From the NCBI GenBank assembly GCA_029962745.1, contig CM057171.1, positions 19,044,034 to 19,108,033 on the forward strand: a DNA stretch of 64,000 bases. The letters run 5' to 3'. The notes beneath the pieces were generated by a model. That model had not been told where the DNA came from. It worked only from the letters and a program-made list of their open reading frames with translations, and made no database searches. Below, piece after piece: positions 1-12,048 of the stretch (its first letter is position 1; each line of letters opens with the position of its first letter). Made by a program: the position numbers and the translations under genes. This DNA comes from Echinometra lucunter (lineage: Eukaryota > Echinodermata > Echinoidea > Camarodonta > Echinometridae).

Positions 1-480
1 TTCTCTCTCGCGCTCTTGCTATTTCTATGCCTTTTATTTTACCCTGGAGACATTCTAAGTAGGTCATAATAGTGTTGCTTACATGGTTTTTGTTATAGCT
101 CTCAAATGAACCAAGATCAGGTTGTCAGAAGTATGTCAGTCGATCTGGTTGGCCACAAATTGGAGACCTACAGGGTGCCTGTGCAGTAGAATACAGTTAT
201 TCTTGAAATGGATATTTGGTCAGTGATAGATAGTTTTAGATAAATACTAGACAAGTTACACTTTTTAAAAGTAATATTGTTACTTAAAAGTACTTTTTTT
301 CCATTTGATTTGACTTAATTTAGTTTTATTTTAACAAGGCCATTCCAGTTAAAACATGTACGGTGTATAAGCTGTTTAACTTGTATGTATCCTGTTTAAA
401 TTGAAATATTATTTTTTGTATTACTATAAATAACATTCTCACTAACAAAGATATTGCTTCATCTTTACACAGTCAATGTA
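1..480. other. Non-coding sequence, transporter intron or upstream DNA
   Basis: AT-rich sequence with no convincing exon. The transporter whose first visible exon starts at 5388 must have earlier exons to the left, so this stretch is probably intronic; that is inference. Confidence 0.4.
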
Positions 481-499
481 TACTATCTCCTCATGCGAA

Positions 500-1740
500 A
501 CTAACTCATGCCTCAGCACCACTACTACCACCACCACCACCACCACCACCACCATCACCATTCCTACAACATCTATTATCCTTGTCATATTGGCACAGTC
601 ATCTGCACCAACACCATCTCCTCCGGGAACAGCTGCAGCATTCTATCTTCACAACTTTTATTGCTACCACCATCATCACTATCATGACTGTTAGCACCAC
701 CACCACCACCATTACCACTACCACTAAAACCACTACAACAACCACCACAACTATCATCATCCCCACCAGCCTTCCCATCGCAACCACCACTTTCATCACC
801 CCTGCCACCTCTACCACATCTACCACCGCCACCACCACCACCACCACCACACCTACCACCAATACAACGACCAGTTTCTTTGTCATATCAGCACAATCAT
901 CACCACCAACACCATCTCCTTCAGGAACAGCTGTAGCATTCTACCTTCACAACTATCATTACTACCACCATCATCACTATCATGACTGTTAGCACCACCA
1001 CTACAACCACTACCACCAAAACTAGCACCATCAGCACCACCACCATCATTCCCCCATTCTATCTCCATATCAGCAGCAGCACCACCACTACATTTACCAC
1101 CATCATTACCACAACCACTACTACCAAACCACCCCCACCACCACCACCACCACCACCACCACCACACCCATCACCACAAACCCCACCCCCACCACCACAG
1201 CCATAACCACTACGACTATTATCTTTACATCAGTACCACCATCACTGCCAACACCATCAGCTTCAGCAGTAGCAGCCCACCTTTCCAGCCCTCATCATTG
1301 CTACCACCACCATCACTTTCATGACAGTTATCTTATCACCCACTACAAGCAAAACCACTATCACCTCCACCACCATCATCATCCCTACCAGCCTACCATC
1401 ACCACCACTGCACCACCTCCACAACCATTGTCTTCAACTTCACCTTCAACATCATCACTATCTCCATCATCATCCTCACCCTACTGCTACCGCTTCCACC
1501 CAAATCCTCACCGCCCACCTGCCACGGTTACCCTCATTGTAACCATCACCACCACTGTAACTGTCATCACCATGATCATCACCATCCCCATCATCATCAT
1601 CACCACCATCATCACCATCATCGTCAGCCAACCATACCACCATCACTACCATCAACACCCACCACTTTTATCACCACTAGCACCACCACCACCACCAATG
1701 CCACCGTCACCACCAAGACTACCACCACCACCATGAACAA
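500..1740. repeat. ACC/ATC-type trinucleotide low-complexity block
   Basis: About 1.2 kb built from imperfect CCA, CAT and ACT triplets on the plus strand, with pure (CCA)n runs near 528-552, 825-850 and 1134-1164. A diverged larger unit recurs at about 590-690 and 895-990 (cacagtcatctgcaccaac and its relatives), so this is a decayed higher-order satellite and not just one microsatellite. The open frames here encode only Thr/His/Pro or Val runs and are not genes. Confidence 0.85.
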
Positions 1741-2394
1741 GACCAACACTACCACAATCAATTACAAAATTTTGTATTTTGATTTTGAGTATGTTTCCAG
1801 CAGTGACATCTATCATTCCAGAAAAGGTTTTTGAAGGAAATACCAGATCCCTTCATGTAAGTTGTGTTTAAAAAACTTCAGTGAGTAGTTCACGTGTCCT
1901 GCTTTCTTCTTTGAGGAGGTAGAAAACCAGGACATTCGAAGTTCAAGGGTCATCCTACTTTGAAGATCTGCCAGTGACCCTCAACTTCTACACCTTCCAT
2001 TTGTCCAAATTGGCAATCTTGTTAAGCAATTTTCCCTGTTTGATGTGGAAATGAGGTGTTTGGAGATGTTTTCGTGACATTCAGGCAATTGGTTCATTTG
2101 GAGCCTTGTGGGGCTATGTTGATAGAGGTTTCGTTGTTGTGTTGATTCGTAAGCAAATTAGGTTTGATATCCATGAGCGATGTAGGATCACAACATGTCA
2201 CAAGAACATGAATTATTTTCTTTCACCTTGCTTCCCTCTTTGCCTGTGGCATACCGTGTCCTGAAATCTGTGGGTTTAATCCTGCAAGGTAACTGGGTGA
2301 AATGCGCTGGCACGAAAAGACGTGCAAAACATAAAATTGCAAAGTGGTGTTTGTTTTGTTTGTGCTCCCGACATGGGCGTCAATCTCTTATATA
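1741..2394. other. Non-coding, nothing recognised
   Basis: Unique-looking AT-rich sequence without an exon, RNA gene or clear repeat that I can support. Confidence 0.4.
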
Positions 2395-2745
2395 ATTTGG
2401 GGGAGGGGTGGGGGGGGGGAATACTGTCCAAAAATTTGCTGATTGAAAAGAAAGGTCCTCAGCAGCTTAAAATTTGGGGGGACATAGGGGGATATACACC
2501 AAAAGTTTGGTAATCAACAACCTGCCACCCCCCCCCTGAAAAAAGAAGAGAAAAAAAAAGGAATAAGAGGGTCCTCAGCTTAAAATTTGCATGGGGGACA
2601 TACCCCCAAATTTGCTTACCAATATTTGCTGTCTCAGGTGTCTCCCCCCCCCCCCAATTTTGGGGACATACGCAATAATGTCCCCCACCCCTGAAAACTA
2701 ATTTTAAAAAGTGGTAGGGGGAGGAAACATGACCCCCTGTCTCCA
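2395..2745. repeat. Dispersed G/C-tract repeat, copy 1
   Basis: Alternating poly-G and poly-C tracts separated by AAATTTG-type phrases such as cagcttaaaatttggggg and caccaaaagtttgg. The same phrases recur at 45585-45905. The copies are diverged and without sharp ends, so the boundaries are approximate and the class is unknown. Confidence 0.55.
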
Positions 2746-2908
2746 TTTCCCAAGCTGCCTAACTTCACCATTGCTCTTTGGCAAGACATTAATTACCGTT
2801 TATTACACATGACTCTTTCAATTAGGAGAATTTGGTCCACTGCTGGAGTAAGGAAGCTCTGATGAATACAGACAGACTGTGTATCTAACCCGTTGAATGC
2901 TTATGCTG

Positions 2909-3213
2909 GGTTCCCACTGCCAGTGCGATCAACTCGATTGTCCTGATCTCTCAAAACCTAGTCTGCAAAAACAGACATTATTTTCACACTTGAATACAAT
3001 AATTCCATTGAAGCCCTGAATAAGCCTTGTCTTGGCAAGTCACTTGCAGTTTCAAATGATTTGACTGTACAAGAGACTTGCCATGGGTAGGCTCATTCAA
3101 GACTTCATTGAATTAATGTGTTCAGGTGTCAAAATTATGGCTGTTTTTGCAGACTAGGTTTTGAGAGATTTGGACAATCGAGTTGATCGGTTCGGCAGTT
3201 GGAACCTAACATT
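2909..3213. mobile_element. MITE/foldback element, about 305 bp
   Basis: The left arm (ggttcccactgcc, then atcaactcgattgtcc, then ctcaaaacctagtctgc) is repeated in reverse complement at the right (gcagactaggttttgag, ggacaatcgagttgat, ggcagttggaacc). The arms are about 85 bp, the centre is not coding, and there is no transposase, so this is non-autonomous. No second copy was seen in the window. Confidence 0.75.
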
Positions 3214-3897
3214 AGCCAGGGTTAACCTGGGCTAGGGTCTATTGAAAATATGTGTTACACTGAAATCGAATCGTCCTCAACGTGTTAAGCAAAAATATCC
3301 CTACTGCAAACCAGAAACCTTAGTGCATCATGGCTCTTTAGCATCCATGCCAACACTGAAGAATAAAAAAGTGGTAGACTATTATTATTTTTTTGTTGTT
3401 GTTGTTAGTACGGTAGGTGGTTAAGTTCCATGAAAAGTGGTAGTTTACCACCTAAATCAGAGTTAGCAAGTATGTTTTAGGTGTCCTGATATTTTCTGCA
3501 GATTGAAAATGTTGCCATTGTGGTGCATTTATTCCACTTAGTGAAACTTTTGGTGAATGTAGATCCTTAACATACTCCAGGAAAGTTTCTGCTCTGATTG
3601 TACTCTGCGCTAAACAGTAATTCATAAAGTCTTGTTCATATTGAGGCATGCTAAAAACAGTGAAGGCAGGCTCACTCACTCGTATCGCTCATGGAAGCAT
3701 GGAGGCATGTTGCCATTGGAGGACAGAAAATTTGGATCTTATTGGCAACTGAACCCCAAACAGACATCCAATTATCCGTGGAAGCCACAGGTCAAAGTTC
3801 ATGGGAATGTTAACTTCCTTGTTTCCTTCTCAGTATTTCTGGTGGGAACCTGATGGCTCATATGGTGGTTACTATTGAAAATGAGTCTTATTTTTAG

Positions 3898-3972
3898 AAA
3901 GGAAAAAAGAACTTGGTTTTTAGAAAGGAAAAAAGAACTCGGTTTTTAGAAAGGAAAAAAGAACTCGGTTTT
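3898..3972. repeat. 26-bp tandem repeat, three copies
   Basis: The unit tttttagaaaggaaaaaa followed by gaactcgg is repeated three times with one mismatch between units. It lies in transporter intron or upstream DNA. Confidence 0.8.
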
Positions 3973-4827
3973 TGAGGAAGGCTTCTTGTACTTTTTTGTC
4001 CTTGTAGATACCTTGCAGAGCTCTCTCTCTCTTACTCTCTGAATCATTCTTTACAGTATCTTTTTTTAGTCATAATTCCACTATCTTTGTCTTCTCTGTA
4101 ATAAAACAATCAATGGAACTTGTTTGTGATTAGTTGCGTACATGTATGTATATCTCGTAAGAGATTGAAAGTTGAATTTTGTATTGCTTCTTTCAAAGGC
4201 AAGACCCCCCCCCCCCCCTCCCAAGAAAAATATAGCTGTTACATTTAAAGTGAGTAAACATAGAATGTGCACACAAATATAAAGTATAAACTGAGAAAAT
4301 AGACTCCTTATAGAGAATCATCATATTTGTTAATGAGAAAAAATATAATAGGGATATTAAAGGGAAACTATTGTTCTGGGTAACTTAAAAATAATTTGTG
4401 AGCTTTCTCATCCTTTTTATGTTAATTAGGAAGATTATCATAGTAAAAATATCCCCTGAAAAACGGTTGTTCTTCAAATGCCCTGACATTCAAAATATGA
4501 CAAAAAACAGCCGAAATGTTCTGGGTGAACATTTGTGTGTATTCCCATACACGCATTTCTATGTGCAGTGCATGTGACTCTTGGCGGAACTGAGTTAATT
4601 TCTTATCATTTAGCCGATTCCAAAACCTTACGCCATGCAACAATTATTAATCGTGGACAACTCTCAATTCATTTTGTACGTGATTTTTCTAAAAAAACTG
4701 ATTTATATGAAATTTCAAGTCAGGAATCAACATAATTCTTCCCAAAATGCTTACAGAATTATATAGCCATGTCGTATGCAAACAAATCAAAAAGAATTTT
4801 TATTTTTCTTGAAATAAAGAAAATGTT

Positions 4828-4890
4828 AAATTCTGTGTACAAAATGAATGGAGAGTTTTCCACGATGACATCACAGGTGCTGGCAAAGTT
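4828..4890. mobile_element. Fragment of the foldback family seen at 62400-62722
   Basis: The string gtacaaaatgaatggaga, then gatgacatcac, then gttgccaattc resembles one arm of the element at 62400-62722. Only a half-arm is recognisable, so this is either a decayed copy or a coincidental partial match. Confidence 0.4.
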
Positions 4891-5387
4891 GCCAATTCAA
4901 GGATCCCATTAATAAGGATTTACTTAAACTTTCAAAGTTCATAACTCTTGAACAGATTGTCCGATTTTCCTCGAACTTTCACTGTTTAGTCTTCTTGTTC
5001 TTCTTCATTCACTGGAAGCACACTTATGCCTGGGTTGCATTCTCCTTTAAGTGCTTTATAATCAACCTTTCTCAATTACTTGAGACAACTTCTTTCATCA
5101 TTCAATCTCACGACCAGAACTTGCCTTTATCTTTAAGGTCATTTAGATTTTGAAGTATTAACTCCCCCCTCCCCCCCCCCCCCCCCCACAAAAACACCTT
5201 GCCATATTTCTCTTCATTTTGCCCGTCTTTTTCAGGGAAACAAAGACTCCTCGTCGGCTGTATGAGGCACGTGTACCAGTGTTATAAGCTTTCGTACGTA
5301 CACATACAGGTATTATGAAGAGGCCAAATAGATTCATGCAATGTCATGGCATTATTGTCTTATAATTTTGTTGATGTCACATTACAG

Positions 5388-5514
5388 GAATCATCGCTTT
5401 CTGCATCTTCTTTGGTATCCTTCTGGGACAGATGGGAGAGCGTGGTCGTGTCATGATCGAATTCTTTGATGTCCTCTCTGACATCACCATGCAGATGGTC
5501 AACATCATCATGTG
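5388..5514 (+). CDS. EAAT exon ([10 protein letters not shown]...IIMW)
   Basis: Begins after attacag with GA of a split Gly codon and ends in TG before gtatgt. It encodes a membrane helix and the conserved [19 protein letters not shown] segment. The next exon completes the Trp codon. Confidence 0.95.
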
Positions 5515-8500
5515 GTATGTCTTCCAGTCTTCTGTCTCACCAGGGGGGGTGTTTCACAAAGACTAAGATTGACTCAAATCGCTCTTCACTATGGCAGGCC
5601 ATTCATGCCACTGTTTGCTTTCACCATCTGTCTCTCTCAAGGGTTGCGCAAATCATTGTCACAAATTTGAAGAATTTACATTTTCTGTTTTCTTCATCGA
5701 TGAACTATAAAAATTGTCAATTCTGCAGATTTGTGGCCATGATTTGCAAATCCTTTGAGAGATCCATGGTGACAGAAAACAGTGGCATGAATGGCCAGCC
5801 ATAGTTAAGTGTGATTTTAGTCAATCTTAGCCTTTGTGAAACACCCCCACGTTATTCAAACAATTCTCGCATGTTACAATGCATGCACCACCGATACTGT
5901 GAGAGGTCTATATTTCCACTCGTGGGTCAACTACTATTTCCAAGATAGGAGACGCCGCAAGTGAGGGTTGACCAACTGAAGAAATATTTCACTGACCGAG
6001 GGATACAAGCTCAGGGAAGAAGAAGGATAATTTAGCAAAACTAGCAGTGAGAGCCCAGGGAAAATATGAAAAGTTAGAAGCCTGTCATCACTTAGAATAG
6101 GAGAGGAATACAAGGTGTTGATGGTACTGTTGTCCACCCATCTCCCAGAATTATTGAGCTAGAGTGACTGTTGCAACTGAACCGAGGGAGGGCACAAGGA
6201 TTGTGAAACGTGAAAATTGCCTTCAAGATACATGTAAACTTGAGTTCTGGTCATGCGATTACATCTTGAAAGAGACTATTTCACAGTAATGTGGAAAGGC
6301 TAACCGAGTGGGTACAAACAATTTGGTGTAGACCTTGAGGTGGCTAAAAATTGAAGCTTCATCTTCTCATACATGTATTTGGAAATATGAAGGCATTTGA
6401 AGAATATTTTCAAGGAACATTTCCAGTATGGGATTCTTCCAAAATTAGGTACAGTCTGACCTCGCTTATCCGGCTGCATCAGGGCCAGCGTTCATCCGTA
6501 TAAGTGAAATGGCCATATATGAGAGTAATGTAGAGGGATACCCTTTCTGTGAAAATTTATAGGGTAGAGTGGTCTATTTTCTGTAAAATATCTATTTCCT
6601 TGGTGTTGTGGATGATTGTAAATGATCAATAATATCTTTCTTTTTGTACGAGATGAAAACAAAATAAAATAAAACAGAAAATTGCCCATGATGTTTCAGT
6701 CTCCCAGGCTTTTAAGTGAATTGAATGAAGAATAAAAGAGGGAAGCTGGCCGGGAGACGCGGTTAATAGAGGAGTCCGGATAAATGAAGGTCGGATAAGC
6801 GAGGTCGGACTGTATTTGTTAGTACGAATCCTGTTGAAAAGCTGTCATGTGACACCCAGCAATTTCCTACATTGCACCACTGTACTTTCCTTGTTGCGAT
6901 GTCAGTCTGATCTGTGCCAAGCGTATGGATATAAATGGACCATCTTTGGTTATGGTAGAGGTAGAGATGTTGTGGTCAAGTGGATAAGTCTCTGGACTTT
7001 GAACCACAAGGTGCGGGGTTCGAATTCCTGCCGCAGCACTAATGTCCTTTGGCAAGACTTTGATCTACATGCATTTGCCACACTCGACCCAGGTGAGGTA
7101 AATGGGTACCTGGCAGGAATTAATTCTTTGAAATGCTTGAGTGCTGTAATTGCTGCTGGGCTAAATCCCAGGTAATAATATACAAATAGCGAATAGACAT
7201 GAGTGCGATGGTACGAGATTTCGCATGAGGTGAAAGAGCGACCTTCTATTCAACGAGGCGAAGCCGAGTTGAATAGAAGTTACGTCGCGATCTTTCACCG
7301 AATGCGAAATCTCGTACCATTGCACGAATTAGAATATTCGCTATTTGTATTGTACAACACCTCAGAAGTCTGAGAAATTGATGAAAATCAAGAAAAAACA
7401 GTCACATTTTGGTTAAGAAATCAAGGTTTATAAAGCAGGGAAAGAAGTTCCGACTGCAAATGCAGCTGGTGCCGGCATATTGCATAGTCTGTGCGCGTGC
7501 GCGTATCTATAGCAGTGCGCGAACGCGACTTGCTGGCATAGCCCTATAGCTATCGCATAGCCTGAGTTGAGCATGCAAAAATCAATATGCGTATAGGGTC
7601 TACAACGCAAGCTACTTGTGACATCACAAAGAAATAAAAGAAGTAATTCGTGAGAATCTACTGTGACGTCACGTTAACCGTGCAATGGTACATTTTGGAT
7701 GGTACATTTTGGATGGTACGAGTGCAATGGTATGAATATCGCGCGTTCAGCTCCCATAGACCTGCGTACAACAAGCTGAGTAGGCGGTGTACAATATCCA
7801 AAGTCCTTTGGAAGGGCATTGAGACGTTTGATGATAATGTGATATGCACTATACAAGAATGGAATACTATCATTCTGGCATCAAGTTTGTCCCTTGTCTT
7901 TCTAATAGGTATTCTCCCATTGGTATCATGAGTCTGATCTGCGCCAAGATCCTGGACATGGACAACCCTGCCCTGGTGTTCTCCAACCTGGCGCTTTACA
8001 TGGTGACAGTGCTGGTAGGCTTGGTGGTCCATCTCGCCTGCCTCATGACCATATACTTCACCATCACCCGTAAGAACCCCTTCACCTTCTTCCGAGGTCT
8101 CTTGCAGGCCTGGCTGACCGCCCTGGCAACTTCCTCCAGGTGAGCAAACCGTAAGCCATGTAACACTTGATAGGACTTGATTAATAAAGGTTTTCACAAT
8201 TTCACGTACATGTATAGGCAACACTTTTTTTACTTTTCCTTTATTGCTGTATTTCTCTCATCGGCACAAGAAGTGAAAAATTCTGACATATGGCAATGTA
8301 CAAATGTTCATTTTTGTAGTAGTAGTAGTAGTAGTAGTACATGTAATAGTAGTGCATGTAGTAGTGATGGTGGTGGTGGTATTGTGGTAGTAGTAGTAGT
8401 AGTAGAAGTAGTATCATAAGAAATAAGTTAATATGTATATCAATAAATCAGTGAATTGATAAGTAAATGAAAATAATGAATGAATGAAATGGTAAGTAAG

Positions 8501-11500
8501 TCAGGAATGAATGAATGAATAAATGAATACATGTAAATAAAGGAGTCACTGTATCAGTTTATATAAGTGGGCACAGTTGTTCCATTTGTAATATTGTCCT
8601 GTGCTCTCAGGTAGCTTGCGAAAAATGCAGTGGTGTGAAAAGACGCGTCCGGAACGCTAAGTGCAGAAATGTACAAATTAAAATGTCTGTCGTGGCATAC
8701 ATGTATTGGAATGAAATTTTAGACAAGATCATGCCGCAGGAAGATCGCCTATTAATTTTACAAGATCTACGTGCTACCCATGTAATTATCAATCTGTGTT
8801 TGAGAAGATACGACTTTCAACGATTCCATTATGCATTCCGGATGCTTCTTTTTGCACCACAGCATTGTCCTAAGATACCTTAGTTAAAGCTATTTGTGTA
8901 AACCAGGAAATGGGCAGTTAGCAGTAACAACCATTGATTATATATCTTTTGAATGTAAACTTGTTTTCTGTTCCTTCCCAGCTCGGCAACTCTCCCAATC
9001 ACGTTCCGCTGTCTGGAGGAGAACCTCGGTATCGATAAGAGGGTGACGCGATTCGTGCTGCCGATCGGAGCAACGGTCAACATGGACGGAACGGCACTGT
9101 ACGAGGCAGTAGCGACCATCTTCATAGGTCAAATGAATGGCTATACTTTGACCATTGGCAAAATCATCACAATTAGGTAAGGAGGCTATTTTTCCCTGTA
9201 TATATATAATCATTTAATACAAATTTCCTGCAAAATACTAAGGCATAGTATTCAGTAGGTTTTCTTCATTGCAATTAAAGTTGATAAACCCTCCAGTTAA
9301 TTTGTTCCAAGGTATTGCATTCAAGCTATCAGCTTCAAATAATTCTTTTCCATAGAGGAACTGAAAGATGAATTTCCGTCTTTGTTAAGGGTTTTACATC
9401 AAAATCTTCATATCAAATGCGTAATTATATTTCCCCAAGTCAACTAGCAGACATGTTGCACAAGAAGCAGTAAGCTTAACTCTTTTTCTTTTCTTGTTCC
9501 AGCTTAACAGCTACCCTAGCGAGTGTTGGAGCAGCCAGCGTACCCAGTGCAGGTCTCATCACCATGCTCTTGGTTCTTACTGCCGCTGGCTTTCCTGTCG
9601 AAGATGTCAGTTTGCTTTTCACTGTCGACTGGTTCTTGTGAGTGTAACTTTATTTATTCCTGTACATACTTTGTGTTTTGTGTATTTACAAATATATCAT
9701 ATTGATTTAATGAGGCAGAGTTTTTTTTGAAGGAAGAGTAGTCAAATACAAGTTTTTTTTTTACAAAAACTGTAACAGAGCATTACGTGATTGTGCCATG
9801 AAAACAGTGACTTTTCAGACTGTAAATGAGCAACAAAGAAAGACTCTGTTGCTCAAAAATTCTTCATAAATTTGCAATGAACCTAGCTTGGCCCTAGCCA
9901 TTAATCCTGACTGAAAGACATGGAAATTCCATTTAGGAAGTGGCATTTACTCTTTGCCATTTCACACATGTATTATAAAATTGAGACAGTTGAATAGAAC
10001 TATGTATGAATTCACAGATACAATTTTAGAGATCTAGCTTGTTCAATTTAATCTGTCCAATATTGAGTAGTATGATAATGAACCCTGATCCTTATGAAAT
10101 ATACATGTTCATGTATATATGACCCCTAACATAACTTCTGGTTGGAAAACCAAGGGAAAATTAATGGTATGGAACTGTTTTTACCATTATTTGTGAACCC
10201 GAAAATTTCATGATGATTTCTTTATTTCCTTCTTTGTTTGCAACATTATGATCAGTGAATTGTGAAAGGTTTTTATGAAATTAATGTCCGTAGGAAATGG
10301 AAGGATTAGCATATACAGGTTTGAACTGAATAGGAATGAAGATAGCTAAACCAGGAAAAAAAGACTTCTGTTCTTTTTAAAAACTTTTGGCAAAGAAAAG
10401 CTGTTAACTTATGATGAAACGTGCGATGAAACGTGTGATGAAACATTTTGTGGAACTTGCGATGGAACGTGCGATGAAACATTTTGTGGAACTTGCGATG
10501 AAACATTTGATGAAACGTGCGATGAAACGTGATGAAACGTTTGGTGGAACTTGTGACGAAACATTTGATGAAACGTGTGATGAAACATGTGATGAAATGT
10601 GCTATGAAACTTGTGCTGAAACTTATGAAGAACTTTGTGGGCTAGTCCTCTGAGCAACATTTTATTGTCATGTTGTTTGACAGGGATCGTTGCCGTACAT
10701 CCATCAATGTTGTGGGCGATTCCTATGGAGCTGCCATAGTGTATCATCTTTCTAAGAAGGAGCTTGACGCAGTGGATAGAGAGGTAAAGATATCTTTATA
10801 TACCCCCTCTCCTTCCCCCCTCCCCCACCCCACCAGGGAAAATTTTTTTTTATTTTTTTTATTAGGGGTTACATCCCCATGATCTCAGTCAATGGTGCAA
10901 GGAGCCAAATATTTGGAATCATTATCGGCTTTTGCACGCCGTCAGCAGGTAAGGTAAGGTAATTTCATTATTTTAGCCCTCATATTTTGGCACACAGGGG
11001 CTATTTCAAAGCTTTCAGGGGCAAATTGCCCTTTGCTACCTTGTATTTTTTACTGCCTCCCACCCTCATCAGAATACCAAGAAGACAGATACTGTTTTCT
11101 TATCGCATGATGTCTTAGCAACATTGTATTTGACCAAGGTAGAATTTTTCATCACCAAAAAAGTTGCAAGTACTACTTTTGTTTTTATATCATCTATTAA
11201 AGAAATTTTTAAAAAATAGATCTTATTCATTTGTAAGGGAATCTTTACTTTAATACAAGCTTAGTTTTTTTAAATATATTCGCTCATATTTCACCACAAA
11301 TTCACTTGTCTAATTTCATCTAAAACACCATGCTATTGCATTATCATCTCTGTATGTTACATCAACAGTATTTGTTTACATTTGTAATGAACAATTTATG
11401 CATTATTATTGTTCATGTTTTTATTACATAATGATTTTGAAATAATGAAAATAAACTGAAAATGAACTGAAAGAAAGAGCTAGATACAGTGGATAAAGAG

Positions 11501-12048
11501 GTGAAAAAAATACCTTGGTTACTCTCGACCTCTCTTTGCATTCCAAGAGGAATTATTTGTCTTTTTCTTAATATCAACATTGAACTTTTTAATTAGCCAC
11601 GACACAAAGGGTTACTGGCTGTTTTAAGAAGTTTTTATACCTTGGTAGAATATGCTTACATTTGACAAGAACACAGTAAGCATCCAAGATTTCCCAATTT
11701 TTCACTAGTTTTTCAAATGTTCGTTAGAAAACGATTCCTCTCCATTTTATATTTAAAATGTGCATGCAAATGTGAAAATGTCACTTTTAGAACTGACTTA
11801 ATGCATTCTGGTTTTCACATATCATCAATATGGTTATCCTCAAAACAGTAGAAGAGGGGGAAAAAAAAATAAACCTTTGACCTTTGACCTTTGATCATAT
11901 TTGCATTCACCTCCAGGAGGCCGAGTTAGAGCTGGAAGCAGGAAAGGATTGCGAGTACACCGCCAACGGCAAGGCAGAGATGAGAGACGGCAACGTAGTC
12001 GCCGACATCGAGAAGAAAGATGGCGACAACTGGGAATCTGGGTTCTAG
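5388..12048 (+). CDS. Excitatory amino acid transporter (SLC1 family), 3' six exons
   Basis: Sodium-coupled glutamate/aspartate transporter of the plasma membrane. The exons are 5388-5514, 7909-8139, 8982-9176, 9503-9637, 10684-10783 and 11917-12048; every junction has AG/GT borders and the phases join without a break. The translated part, about 300 aa, covers the C-terminal transport core: a membrane segment ending [13 protein letters not shown], the serine-rich hairpin-1 loop [11 protein letters not shown], the NMDGT motif at 9079-9093, the hairpin-2 segment [13 protein letters not shown], and the last helix with [13 protein letters not shown]. The second Arg of DRCR (codon 10694-10696) is at the position that binds the substrate side-chain carboxylate in EAATs and is lost in neutral amino acid carriers, so an acidic substrate is expected. 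The protein ends in SGF, a possible class I PDZ ligand like the SQF end of mammalian EAAT3. The N-terminal half lies outside the window. Which vertebrate paralogue is closest cannot be decided here. Confidence 0.96.
5544..5848. mobile_element. MITE family with GTGTTTCACAAAG ends, copy 1
   Basis: Terminal inverted repeats GGGGGTGTTTCACAAAG...CTTTGTGAAACACCCCC, with inner mirrored parts (ctaagattgactcaaat and its complement, catgccactgtttg, gcagatttgtg). It starts 29 bp after the splice donor of the preceding transporter exon. The same element recurs at 50762-51078. The left flank CAG and right flank CAC are close to a CAG duplication. Confidence 0.85.
6452..6812. mobile_element. Tc1/mariner-pogo-type MITE, 361 bp
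   Basis: Terminal inverted repeats CAGTCTGACCTCGCTTATCC at the left and, read on the other strand, CAGTCCGACCTCGCTTATCC at the right. TA dinucleotides flank both ends (6450-6451 and 6813-6814), as expected for TA target duplication. The CAGTNNGACCTCGCTTATCC end is typical of pogo/Tigger-related elements. There is no transposase frame inside, so it is non-autonomous. It lies in the transporter intron. Confidence 0.85.
6948..7180 (+). mobile_element. tRNA-derived SINE
   Basis: The head is tRNA-like, with an A-box-like gtggtcaagtggataag and a B box ggttcgaattcc about 50 bp later, spaced as in RNA polymerase III type 2 promoters. A tRNA-unrelated body follows (aatgggtacctggcagg...ctgctgggctaaa) and then a short AT tail (aataata). 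The clover-leaf is too degraded for a functional tRNA gene. It abuts the next element directly. Confidence 0.8.
7181..7349. mobile_element. Palindromic MITE, about 168 bp
   Basis: The ends tacaaatagcgaata and tattcgctatttgta are exact inverted repeats, and inner arms (ggtacgagatttcgcat, ttctattcaac) also pair, so nearly the whole element folds back. It inserted exactly at the AT tail of the SINE. It is non-coding. Confidence 0.8.
7909..8139 (+). CDS. EAAT exon (YSPIGIMSL...ATSS)
   Basis: Acceptor ctaatag, donor ccaggtgagc. It encodes two membrane segments and ends inside the serine-rich hairpin-1 loop; the split Ser codon is completed by the next exon. The long minus-strand frame across it is a shadow. 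Confidence 0.95.
8310..8418. repeat. AGT/GGT trinucleotide microsatellite
   Basis: Runs of (GTA)n with interruptions (gtagtagtagtagtag, then ggtggtggt, then gtagtagtagtagtag) in the transporter intron. Confidence 0.8.
8982..9176 (+). CDS. EAAT exon with the NMDGT motif
   Basis: Acceptor ttcccag, donor attaggtaagg. It encodes [15 protein letters not shown], then [19 protein letters not shown], the sodium/substrate-coordinating part of the core. Confidence 0.96.
9503..9637 (+). CDS. EAAT exon with hairpin 2
   Basis: Acceptor gttccag, donor cttgtgagt. It encodes [17 protein letters not shown], then [17 protein letters not shown], matching the hairpin-2 gate of SLC1 transporters. Confidence 0.95.
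10411..10640. repeat. GATGAAAC-based minisatellite
   Basis: Degenerate tandem units of about 12 bp and multiples of it (gatgaaacgtgc, gatgaaacattt, ggaacttgc) in the transporter intron, ending 44 bp before the next exon. The open frames on both strands come from the period being a multiple of three. Confidence 0.85.
10684..10783 (+). CDS. EAAT exon with the substrate-binding Arg/Asp
   Basis: Acceptor tgacag, donor gaggtaaag. It encodes [15 protein letters not shown], then [18 protein letters not shown]. The Arg at 10694-10696 and the Asp of GDS are the expected ligands in acidic amino acid transporters. Confidence 0.96.
11917..12048 (+). CDS. EAAT last exon and stop
   Basis: Acceptor ctccag, stop TAG at 12046-12048. 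It encodes a charged cytosolic tail rich in Glu/Lys/Asp that ends NWESGF. The tail is poorly conserved in the family; the frame is set by the phase-0 join with the previous exon. Confidence 0.88.
   Translation, partial: EAELELEAGKDCEYTANGKAEMRDGNVVADIEKKDGDNWESGF

Noticed and set aside
582..992. Open frames of Thr/His/Pro or Val runs
   Set aside because: Products of the ACC/ATC triplet repeat; they appear on both strands and have no domain.
3452..3679. 75-codon minus-strand frame with ordinary composition
   Set aside because: No recognisable family, no splice partner and no second copy; could be an old transposon remnant, but unsupported.
6948..7040. Functional tRNA gene
   Set aside because: A and B boxes are present, but the stems do not pair as a clover-leaf and a SINE body follows.
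7658..8224. 188-codon minus-strand frame
   Set aside because: It is antisense to a certain transporter exon and shows no family signal.
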